Below are positions 55,390 to 64,000 of a stretch of 64,000 bases of DNA, piece after piece. Both the position numbers and the translations under genes were made by a program. Source of the stretch: Leptoclinus maculatus (lineage: Eukaryota; Chordata; Actinopteri; Perciformes; Stichaeidae); assembly GCA_032191485.1 (NCBI GenBank), contig JAVDOI010000178.1, positions 60,001-124,000 of the forward strand. The letters are read 5' to 3'. The stretch's first letter is position 1. The number at the start of each line of letters is the position of its first letter. Under the pieces are notes generated by a model, which was not told where the DNA came from, ran no database searches, and saw only the letters and a list, made by a program, of their open reading frames with translations.

Positions 55390-55495
55390 CTTTGCAACGC
55401 GACACTGCTGCAGCTTGATCTCCACATCGTTCCAGTCATCCTCAAGCTCAAAGCAGCCGATCGGCTCGTCCTCTGACTGTGTTGGAATCTTCACA
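55390..55495 (-). CDS. Unidentified gene, exon C
   Basis: Minus-strand exon between CTGCAG and GTACAC: VKIPTQSEDEPIGCFELEDD, then WNDVEIKLQQCRVAK. 106 nt, enters phase 2 and leaves phase 0, fitting exon A at 59,623. Acidic and not low-complexity, so probably real coding sequence. Family not recognised. Confidence 0.6.
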
Positions 55496-55578
55496 CTGCA
55501 GGTCAGGTGACAGAATGGTGTGTCAGCCATTCACATGAACCACTAAGGCAGACCCACACACTGCTGAGGGGTGCCATA

Positions 55579-58500
55579 ATTCAATTCAATTTATTTTGTA
55601 TAGCCCAAAATCACAAATTACAAATTTGCCTCAGAGGGCTTTACAATATGTACACATGACATCATCTTGTCCCGGAACCCTCACATCGGAACAGGAAAAA
55701 CTCCCCCAAAAAAAACCTTTAACGGGGAGAAAAGAGGAAGAGACCTTAGGGAGAGCAACAGAGGAGGGATCCTCTATCAGGATGGACAGAAGTGCAATAG
55801 ATGTCAAGTGTTGAACAGCATAACAAATTTACAACACATGCAATGTAATTTCAACACATTCAATGTATGACAGAACTACGGCAGGTGGAAAGACCAGGTC
55901 CAGGTACAACCCGGATCCAGAGGTACCTGTGAGGCGATAAAGCACAGATACTCTGGTGAAGAAGCTGGTCAATAATGTGCATTAATGGTACCGGTAATAT
56001 GAAATAGTAATGTAAGTAATAATAAGAGTGTTATTTATTAGTGGGAGTCAGCAGGGTTAAGGCGGGAGGAAGGACCAGGGTCCACATGACACCACGATAC
56101 ATGGAAACCTGTGAGGAGAGAAAGCACAAAGACTCCGGGGAAGAAGTAGAGTTAGTAGTGAGCATTAATGGGACATCAATTCATACAGACAGAGATGAAG
56201 AAGAGGAGAGAGGAGCTCGGTGTATCCTTGGAAGTCCCCCTGTAGTCTACGCCTATACCAGTTTGTCTAAGGGCTGGTCCAAGGCAGACCTGAGCCAGCC
56301 CTAACTATAAGCACTATCAAAAAGGAAAGTCTTAAACTTACTCTTAAATGTGGTGAGTGTGTCTGCCCCCCGGACTGAAACGGGAAGCTTGTTCCACAAA
56401 AGAGGAGCTTGGTAACTGAAGGCTCTGGCTCCCATCCTACTCTTTAAGACTCTAGGAACTACAAGTAACCCTGAATTAGAGGAGCGCAGCTCTCTAGTAG
56501 GATAATATGGTACTATAAGCTCTTTAAGATATGATGGTGCCCGACCAGTTCGGGCTTTGTAGGTAAGTAAAAGAATTTTTAATTCTATTCTAGATTTTAC
56601 GGGGAGCCAGTGCAGAGAAGCTAATACAGGACTAATATGATCTCTTTTCTTAGTTCTTGTTAGTACACGAGCTGCAGCATTCTGAATCAGCTGGAGAGAT
56701 TTAAGAGATTTATTAGAGCAACCTGAAAATAAGGAATTGCAGTAATCTAGTCTAGAGGTAACAAATGCATGAACTAATTTCTCTGCATCGCTATGAGACA
56801 AGATGTGCCTGATTTTTTAAATATTACATAGGTGAAAAAAGGCAGTCCCAGAAATTTGTTTTATCTGAGAATTAAAAGACAAATCCTGATCAAAAATGAC
56901 TCCAAGATTCTTTATGGTGCAGCTGGATGCCAGCGCAATGCCATCTAGAGAAACTATGTCATTAGATAACTGATTTCGGAGGTGTTCTGGGCCTAGTAGA
57001 ATAACTTCAGTTTTGTCTGAGTTTAACATCAGGAAGTTGCAGGTCATCCAGGTTTTTATGTCCTTAAGACATGCTTGTAGTTTAGTGAGCTGGTTTGTTT
57101 CATCTGGTTTAATTGATATATATAATTGAGTATCATCTGCATAACAATGAAACTTTATAGAATGTTCTCTGATAATATTACCTAAAGGAAGCATATATAA
57201 GGTGAACAGAATTGGTCCAAGCACAGAACCTTGTGGAACTCCATAACTAACGTTGGTCCTCATCGAGGCTTCATCGTTTACATATACAAACTGAGATCGA
57301 TCCGATAAATAGGACTTAAACCAGTTCAGTGCGGTTCCTTTGATGCCGATATAATGTTCAAGTCTCTGTAACAGGATGTAATGGTCTATGGTGTTGAACG
57401 CAGCACTAAGGTCTAACAAGACAAGAACAGAGACAAGTCCTTTGTCTGATGCAATTAGAAGGTCATTAGTAATTTTTACCAGAGCTGTCTCTGTGCTATG
57501 ATGCTTTCTAAATCCTGACTGAAAATCCTCAAATAAACTATTGTTATGTAGAAAGTCACACAACTGATTAGCTACTGCTTTCTCAAGGATCTTAGAGAGG
57601 AATGGAAGGTTGGAGATCGGCCTATAGTTAGCCAACACCTCTGGGTCGAGAGTGGGCTTCTTAAGAAGAGGTTTAATTACAGCTACTTTGAAGGACTGTG
57701 GTACATGGCCTGTTAGTAGAGACAGGTTGATCATATCTAGTAGAGACGTGCTAATTAATGGTAGCACTTCTTTAAGCAGTCTAGTCGGTATAGGGTCTAA
57801 GAGACAGGTAGAGGGTTTAGACTTAGAGATTGTTGAAGTTAATTTATCAAGATCGATGGGAGTAAAGCCATCTAAACATATATCATGGTTTGCAGCTGTT
57901 TCTAAGGGTACCCTATTTGAGGAAAGATCGGTACTAGTCGAGGGCAGTACATTGTTAATGCTCTCTCTAATAGGTATGATCTTATCATTAAAGAAGTTCA
58001 TGAAGTCATTACTACTGAGGTCTATAGGAATACGCGGCTCAACAGAGCTGTGACTCTCTGTCAGCCTGGCTACAGTGCTGAAGAGAAACCTGGAGTTGTT
58101 CTTATTTTTCTCTATTAACGATGAGTAATAGGCTGCTCTGGCATTACGGAGGGCCTTCTTATATATCTTAAGACTGTCTCGCCAGACTAACCGAGATTCT
58201 TCCAAGTTAGTGGAACGCCATGTTCTTTCAAGTTTTCGCGATGTCTGCTTTAATTTACGGGTTTGAGGGTTATACCATGGAGCGAACCTCCTTTGTTTTA
58301 CTACCTTCTTTTTTAGAGGAGCAATAGAGTCTAGTGTCCTTCTCAGTGAGCTTGTAGCACTATCGACAAGATGATCAATCTGGGTCGGACTAAAGTTATC
58401 ACAGGAGTCCTCTGTTATATCAAAGCATGGTATTGAGTTGAATAAAGATGGAATCGCTTCTTTAAACTGAGCTACAGCACCATCAGATAGACATCTAGTG

Positions 58501-59465
58501 TAGTAACTCTTGCTTAATGGCGCACACTCCGTTAGTAGGAATTCAAAAGTTATTAGATAATGGTCCGACAAGAGAGGGTTCTGTGCAAAGACTATTAAAT
58601 CTTCTATTGAGATGCCATAAGTCAGAACCAGGTCGAGGGTTAAAACAGTGAGTGGGTTTCTGTACACTCTGACAGAAACCAATCGAATCTAATAATGAGA
58701 TAAACGCAGTACTAAGGCTATCATTCTCAACATCCACATGAATATTAAAGTCACCTACAATAATTACTTTATCTGTTTTAAGGACCAGGCTTGACAGAAA
58801 CTGAGAAAATACGGACCTGGGGCCCGGTACACTATAACAAATATAACTGGCTGTATTGTTTTCCACGTTGGGTGTGAAAGACTAAGAACCAGGCCTTCAA
58901 ATGAGTTATAGTCTAGTTTAGGTTTAGGGTTCAATAATAGGCTTGAGTCAAAGATGGCTGCTACTCCACCTCCTCGGCCGGAGCCTCGAGGAATGTGAGT
59001 ATTAATATGACTTGGAGGAGTTGATTCATTTAGGCTGACATATTCTTCATTACACAGCCAGGTTTCAGTAAGACAAAATAAATGAATATGATTATCTAAT
59101 ATTAACTCATTTACTAATACAGCTTTAGATGACAAAGATCTGATATTTAAGTCCACATTTAATTATCCTATTTTGTTGCACTGTTGCGTTAGTTTTAACT
59201 TGGATTAGATTATTTAATATAACTCCTCGACTGTTTACTTTTGATTTAATTAATTTAAGTGGCCGTGGGGCAGACACAGTCTCCATATGGTTTTGGGTAA
59301 GTAGCTGCTCTAATGGAAGCTCAGAGAAGTGTGTAAGACTATAACTCTGCTTCCTGGTCTGAACCCTGGGTTGTCATGGACTAGATCCACAAAGAAACTG
59401 GGTCAGATTTGCAGAAATGAGATCTGCTCCATCCAAAGTGGGATGAATGCCGTCCCTCCTAAGCA
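55579..59465 (-). mobile_element. Nearly full-length L2/CR1-type LINE
   Basis: Runs on the minus strand from an ORF1-end remnant (59,465-59,160; RDGIHPTLDGADLIS-like reading with a DxxH esterase motif) through an endonuclease and reverse transcriptase to a C-terminal domain. It ends in a 3' tail with ATTCAATTCAATTTATT at 55,579 (plus strand). Only about two frameshifts and one stop were found in ORF2, so it is young. It inserted in the intron between exons A and C of the unidentified gene. Confidence 0.88.
56301..59156 (-). pseudogene. LINE ORF2: endonuclease and reverse transcriptase
   Basis: In order: endonuclease start LNIRSLSSKAVLVNELI, FCLTETWL and VGDFNIHVD; a linker; the reverse transcriptase with [46 protein letters not shown] and the catalytic YADD (57,132-57,143); then a C-terminal segment RLDYCNSLFSG, HWLPV. 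Frame breaks fall near 58,840 and 58,670, and a stop follows FFHLCNI at 56,817-56,819. It copied its RNA by target-primed reverse transcription. Confidence 0.9.
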
Positions 59466-59622
59466 TAACTCATAACTCACACAGACTAACTATACTGAAC
59501 CAGTATCGTCTTCTTAGATTGTCCTGCATGTAATTCATTTGGCAGCATGTTTCTGCTCATCACAGCTGTCCTCTGAAATATCATGAAAAGTAAGATTCAG
59601 CCGGCTGTAAAGGGATCCTTAC

Positions 59623-59673
59623 TTGTCTCCTACAAACTCTTTGAAGTTCTTGTAGTACCACGTGTCATTCCTC
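59623..59673 (-). CDS. Unidentified gene, exon A
   Basis: A 51-nt minus-strand exon between TTACAAG and GTAAGG: RNDTWYYKNFKEFVGD. Phase 2 to phase 2, compatible with exons B and C. Short, so the call depends on the chain. Confidence 0.5.
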
Positions 59674-59759
59674 CTTGTAAGCCAACAAAAGGCCGCATTT
59701 CACACCAATGGCTCCTTTTCACACCCGATCACACAAACCGGAGAGGAAGCGTTTAGCAC

Positions 59760-59891
59760 CGGAAATCCTCCGTCGCCGTCGCTTTGAAATTCTCAATGAA
59801 ACGGAGCCTCACTTTGATCTTCATCGGAGTGATCTGGAAGTTACTCTGGTCCTCTGTCGACAGGATCACACTGGCTCTCTTTCTGCACCTT
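59760..59891 (-). CDS. Unidentified gene, exon B
   Basis: 132 nt on the minus strand: STEDQSNFQITPMKIKVRL, then RFIENFKATATEDF. Acceptor is CTCCCACAG, preceded by the 640-bp CCCT-type tract. Donor GTGCTA is weak; an alternative AAA|GTGAGG inside it is stronger but would break phase with exon A. Confidence 0.5.
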
Positions 59892-59895
59892 CTGT

Positions 59896-60535
59896 GGGAG
59901 GGAGGGAGGGAGAGAGGGAGGGAGGGAGGGAGGGAGGGAGACAGGGAGGGAGGGAGACAGGGAGGGAGACAGACAAACAGACAGGGAGGGAGACAGGGAG
60001 ACAGGGAGGGAGGGAGAAAGACAGGGGAGGGAGGGAGACAGGGAGACAGGGAGGGATAAAGGGAGGGAGGGAGGAAGGGAGACAGACAGGGAGGGAGACA
60101 GACAGACAGGGAGGGAGGGAGGGAGAGAGAGAGGGAGGGAGACGGGGATACAGGGAGGGAGGGAGGGAGACGGAGGGAGGGATGGAGGGAGACAGACAGA
60201 CAGGGGGACAGGGAGGGAGACAGGGGGACAGGGAGACGGGGATACAGGGAGGGAGGGAGACAGACAGGGAGGGAGGGAGAAAGACAGGGAGGGAGGGAGG
60301 AAGGGAGACAGACAGGGAGGGAGGGAGGAAGGGAGACAGACAGGGAGGGAGACAGACAAGGAGACAGGGAGGGAGGGAGGGAGGGAGAAAGACAGGGGAG
60401 GGAGGGAGGGAGGGAGGGAGGGAGAAAGACAGGGAGGGAGGGAGGTAGACAGGGAGGGAGGGAGACAGGGAGACAGACAGGGAGGTTGGGAGGGAGAAAG
60501 ACAGACAGGGAGGTTGGGAGGGAGAAAGACAGACA
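59896..60535. repeat. (GGGA/GACA)n tract, 640 bp
   Basis: Purine-rich GGGAGGGAGACAGACAGGGA-type repeat on the plus strand. On the minus strand it is a giant CCCT-rich pyrimidine tract ending directly at exon B's acceptor. Long open frames on both strands are artefacts. Confidence 0.95.
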
Positions 60536-61737
60536 ATAGAATAGGAAGAATGAATTAATTCACTGACAATAATCTTAATAGACAAGACTGCAGCCAGAAG
60601 TAACTAGTTATTTCTAACCAAACATACCCATTCAACAACAATTCATGCCCGATTAGGAGATGACACAACTTCAAGGGGAAAGTGAACAGATTCAATTTGA
60701 GGGTAAGTGGCAACCTATTCTGTTTTCTTCTGCTCAAATGCATTCTAACAGCAGAGGATCGATTAACTCTCCTCAACAGACTGTCACAAGACATTTGGTC
60801 AAAAGCTTATTTCCAGCCCACAATATCATCATGGACTCAAATACAACCAGAAATAATCTCCACACTTCTGTCACTTTCCAGCTGGAACGTGTCAGCAAAC
60901 ACAAAAGAGTCTCAGCACCTTGTATTGTGCACCGGTGGTTCGGTATCCTGCGTAAATTGGGAGTTTAAAGTGGGCAATGATTGACAGCTCCAAGTGGCTG
61001 CTCTGTCCCGCCTTCCCTCCCATCTATTTCTGTCTGATCAAAGCGTGCTCACAGGACAACAGACAGGCAGCAGCCATCGCTAGCTAAATGAAACAAGATC
61101 CTACAGCTCAGTTCAGATTCCTACAAACATGCAAAGGATGTAACTTTAGCATTATGTTAATTTGCCGGGTCATATTACAACAAAACTACGAGGTGCGTTT
61201 ACATGAACAAAGGTGATGCGATAGTCCACTTGTAGTACAAAGTATACTACAGTAAGTAAATCAAGAGAAAGTAAATACTTTTCATCATAATAGATCGTTT
61301 GACATGAACGTACTAAAGTCTGAGAGAGTCTCGTTTAACAGCAGACAGGATGATGTCTAACAACGTAGGTGTGTCGCTGTGCTATCACATGTGACCAGCT
61401 GATACCACGATTGACAGCACTAAAAAAAACAATGACAGCAAGGAGATTATGAGTAAGCATGCGTCAGAGGAGTGAGGATGTATGAGAAATTACAGGCCTA
61501 AATATGCAATAGAGGATATGACATCGTTTCTTGCAGAACCAGACCAGTTTCTTAATATTTTATCAACAAGTACTGATCATAGATAAATGCTTGCAAATAT
61601 TCAGAAATAAATTGCAATCAGTAACTCTTCAATTTGAGGGCTGTATGCTAACCGTTCTCATCTGGAATTCTCAGATATTAACACGTTATGTCTTGTTCGG
61701 ATTAAACAAACAAGACATAACGTGTCAATAAGAGAGC
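60536..61737. other. No gene recognised
   Basis: Searched on the plus strand for the M1-M3 exon of chrna1 and on the minus strand for further exons of the unidentified gene; neither was found. Confidence 0.4.
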
Positions 61738-61915
61738 CTTTGGGCGGAGCCAGGCTAGCTGTTTACCTCCGTTTTCAGTCTTTGTGCTAAGCTAAGCTAA
61801 CCGGCTGCTGTCTCCAGCCTCACATTCACTGTACAGACACAGAGACTCGTATCAATCGTCTTGTCTCTGCCAAAAAGCTAATTTTCCCAAATGTCAAAAT
61901 ATTCCTTTACATTTC
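61738..61915 (+). repeat. Common teleost interspersed repeat
   Basis: CTTTGGGCGGAGCCAGGCTA, then TTTGTGCTAAGCTAAGCTAA, then CCGGCTGCTG and CAAAATATTCCTTTA. I recognise this arrangement from many percomorph genomes as a SINE-sized repeat. Family name not assigned. Confidence 0.6.
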
Positions 61916-62189
61916 CATTAAATTTAATTCAAATGTAATTAATTATAAGATTTTTTTCATGTACCTTGGTAACCAGACCAACAAATGGGGACCAGAAACA
62001 CAACAAGTCTCATGTGTGTAAAGCAAACTTTAAACACATAAAGCAGCCAAACCCATCATACAACTGATGTAAAATGACATCAGTACCACATACCGTTTAC
62101 TAAATACCCAAATAACGTTCACTCCTAGTCAGAGCACTTCAAACACGACTCTCTCTGTCTCTCTCTCTTCCTTCCTCGTCTCGTCTCAG

Positions 62190-62318
62190 GCAGCAGAGGA
62201 GTGGAAGTTCGTGGCCATGGTTCTGGACCACATCCTGCTCTGTGTGTTCATGGCCGTGTGCATCATCGGGACGCTCGCCGTCTTCGCCGGGAGACTCATG
62301 GAGCTCACCACGCTGTAG
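62190..62318 (+). CDS. chrna1: Nicotinic acetylcholine receptor alpha-1, last coding exon
   Basis: Encodes [20 protein letters not shown], then [22 protein letters not shown] and stop: the end of the M3-M4 loop, transmembrane helix M4 and the short extracellular C-terminus. It closely follows muscle CHRNA1 (VAMVMDHILLGVF ... [11 protein letters not shown]). A strong TCGTCTCAG acceptor precedes it. The receptor is the ligand-gated cation channel of the neuromuscular junction. No other chrna1 exon is seen in the window, so it could be a gene whose 5' part is displaced, or a fragment. Confidence 0.85.
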   Translation, partial: AAEEWKFVAMVLDHILLCVFMAVCIIGTLAVFAGRLMELTTL

Positions 62319-62372
62319 AGGACCCCGACCCACGAGGGGGTTAGGTGTGTTGTCAGGACAGACGTCAGTGTT

Positions 62373-62412
<40 letters not shown>

Positions 62413-62959
62413 GAGTTGATCTTTAAATCCCCTTCCAATGTACACGGTGCGTTCTGTAGAAAGATCGTAGAAAAGTATGAAAGCATAAAAGTATAGCTAG
62501 TATAAACTATAACCCTTTTTATTTCAAAGTATAACCAGCACAACCTATAGCGTGTTTACACTTTTTATAACCATCATATTATAACTTGTTTTAACATATA
62601 AACTGTTTAGAGTTAGACACTATGTGTAACCTAGTCACTCGAGCCTTATACAGTGCTTCTGGTTTTAACAGGATCAAACCAGTTACATTCTGACCCAGCC
62701 CAAGAAGAAGGAGGACTCTGTATGAGTGACTCGTGAGCCTGAAGGAGGTTCCAGCCTGAGAGTAGAATAAAAACAGCAGAACAGAGCAGAAAGTTGAGAG
62801 AAGGGGGGAGAAAAGCCAGCAAGTGACTGGAGAGTGCCTCATTACAAACTCAGTGAAGACTGATAAAGAGGAATGATAGAATAGTTCTGATAGCCACTGT
62901 AACTGTTTCATTGAATTGAAATTGTTGTATGTGAATCTTGTGTGAAAACCTGAAATAAA
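62319..62959 (+). other. chrna1: Likely 3' UTR of chrna1
   Basis: Two AATAAA signals occur on the plus strand, at 62,766-62,771 and 62,954-62,959. A (CA)n run lies at 62,378-62,408. No open frame of note. Confidence 0.5.
62378..62408. repeat. (CA)n microsatellite
   Basis: About 15 CA units just after the chrna1 stop codon. Confidence 0.93.
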
Positions 62960-63304
62960 AACACAGCCTTACATTTAGTAAGTGACTGAAACCAAACAAG
63001 TATTCGGGTCCTTTAAAACAATTTAACCCTCTTCCCTGTCCACTAACCGTGCGATCCAGACGTGACGACAGAAGCTACCATTTGGAGCTTAAGGTAAGTT
63101 CCATGGGAGAAGACATTGCAGTGTTAGTCATAAATGGTGAGAATGTTCACAATAGGCAATAGTAAAGTATAGACGATGTACATAACTATTACATACCGGG
63201 TGTTAGGGTTACATCCAATTGAGAGCGCCTAGGGCATTAGCCGTAAAAGACTTTCAAAAAGACAATTAATTCCGAAATCCTAACTATTTAGCTACGGGGT
63301 GAGA
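62960..63304. other. No feature recognised
   Basis: Unique sequence between the likely chrna1 3' end and the Gypsy remnant. Confidence 0.4.
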
Positions 63305-63648
63305 TAAAAGGCGGTCAAGGAGGAGGTCCGGTCTACACCATTCATCGTCTGTTGCGTTCCCGCCGCTGGGGGCGAGGGCTTCAATACCTGGTCGACTGGG
63401 AAGGATATGGTCCGGAGGAGAGGCAATGGGTGCCGACTCGGAACATCTGCGACCCCCGACTCATTGCAAGGTTTCATCAGCAGCACCCAGAACAACCGTC
63501 TAGGACCAAGACGACTGCCAGAAACACCCAGCAGGTTCCCGGTGCGGACTATGAGGGCCCGTCCTCTAGGGCCAAGGAACCCTGCCACCGGAACCCCTCC
63601 ACCCACCCGGCGGTGGACTCTGACTCGGCGGCCTCGGAGGAGTTCTAA
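63305..63648 (+). mobile_element. Gypsy polyprotein C-terminus (integrase tail with chromodomain)
   Basis: [20 protein letters not shown], then [20 protein letters not shown] and [20 protein letters not shown]: the chromodomain that follows integrase in teleost Gypsy elements and helps choose insertion sites. The rest of pol is missing upstream; the join near 63,305 is abrupt, so this is a 5'-truncated copy. A Pro/Thr-rich tail ends with TAA at 63,646-63,648. Confidence 0.9.
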
Positions 63649-63719
63649 CCCTCCTCCGGGCCCCCACCGCCCGCCCTTGGCAGACGTTTTGGTTTTTGGG
63701 ACTTCCGGAGCCGTCCCTT

Positions 63720-64000
63720 GAGGGGGGGGTTCTGTCACAGCTCTGCCACTACTACTCTGTCCTTTCCACCTCTCACTCACCTAATCAGTTCATTCAGCGC
63801 ACCTGGCTGCCACTCTCACCTCATCAAGCTCACTACTCTCACCTGCTCACCCTGCTTCTGCCACTATTTAAGCCCCAGCCTTACACACACACTCACTGCC
63901 AGATCGTTCTCCGCTTCCATGCAAGACTTTCCCGCACACCCCTTTGGACTGATTCCCTGTTACCGACCCTGCCTGTTTTGGACTACCCCGCCTTGCCTCT
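63720..64000 (+). mobile_element. Gypsy 3' LTR, cut by window edge
   Basis: A purine run GAGGGGGGGGTTC (polypurine tract) is followed by TGTCACAGCTCTGCCACTAC, the likely LTR start. A TATTTAAG box lies at about 63,865, with many CCTG-type words after it. The LTR continues past base 64,000. Confidence 0.85.

Noticed and set aside
57652..58053. 133-codon plus-strand frame
   Set aside because: It is antisense to the LINE reverse transcriptase.
59708..60585. Open frames of about 230-246 codons on both strands
   Set aside because: They arise from the GGGA/GACA tract; the only convincing coding part is the minus-strand exon B at its edge.

Overview
The window is vertebrate nuclear DNA, almost certainly from a ray-finned fish (a percomorph-like teleost). 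It holds intron-rich genes with GT-AG introns and a typical teleost transposon load: an L2/CR1-type LINE, tRNA-derived SINEs, hAT elements and hAT MITEs, a chromodomain Gypsy end, an L1 ORF1 and a piggyBac relic. No operons, CRISPR arrays or rRNA genes are visible, and the two tRNA-like signals belong to SINEs.

Region by region: 1-7,000 is gene-poor. It holds a dispersed repeat with a hairpin, a very regular 34-bp minisatellite (911-1998) and a LINE fragment. 7,174-31,165 (minus strand) is a complete ythdc2 gene. I traced 30 coding exons whose phases all agree, giving a 1,401-residue protein with an R3H segment, a DEVH-type helicase core containing an ankyrin insert, and a C-terminal YTH domain that binds m6A. 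A non-coding first exon may lie near 34,060. The introns carry a decayed reverse transcriptase, a plus-strand L2 fragment next to a CTAC-type minisatellite split by hAT MITEs, SINEs, and a 1.5-kb element flanked by TTAA that has its own TATA box, start codon and poly(A) signal.

34,970-37,520 holds Gypsy-like LTR pieces and an AT-rich degenerate repeat. 38,092-41,734 (minus) is the 3' part of a type I membrane receptor gene with two SRCR domains, one Ig-like domain, a transmembrane helix and an acidic tail. Its signal-peptide exon was not found.

42,350-60,540 is a nested transposon field. It contains two direct copies of an LTR-like repeat (42.4 and 52.0 kb), the second interrupted by a 1.33-kb insertion; a dead hAT-derived gene; a 0.86-kb MITE with a perfect internal 90-bp duplication; a 3.5-kb hAT transposon with an intron; a piggyBac fragment; long GT, GA and GGGA tracts; a lone intact L1 ORF1; a 100-bp-arm inverted repeat; and a nearly full-length L2-type LINE. 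Three phase-compatible minus-strand exons of an unrecognised gene (55,390-59,891) surround the LINE.

60,540-64,000 holds the last coding exon of the muscle nicotinic receptor alpha-1 subunit (chrna1, plus strand) with no partner exons seen upstream, and then the 3' end of a Gypsy retrotransposon cut by the window edge.

The two well-supported genes are functionally unrelated: ythdc2 acts in germ-cell RNA control, and the SRCR-Ig gene is probably an immune or scavenger receptor. All assignments rest on reading the sequence and remembered family features; no search was run.
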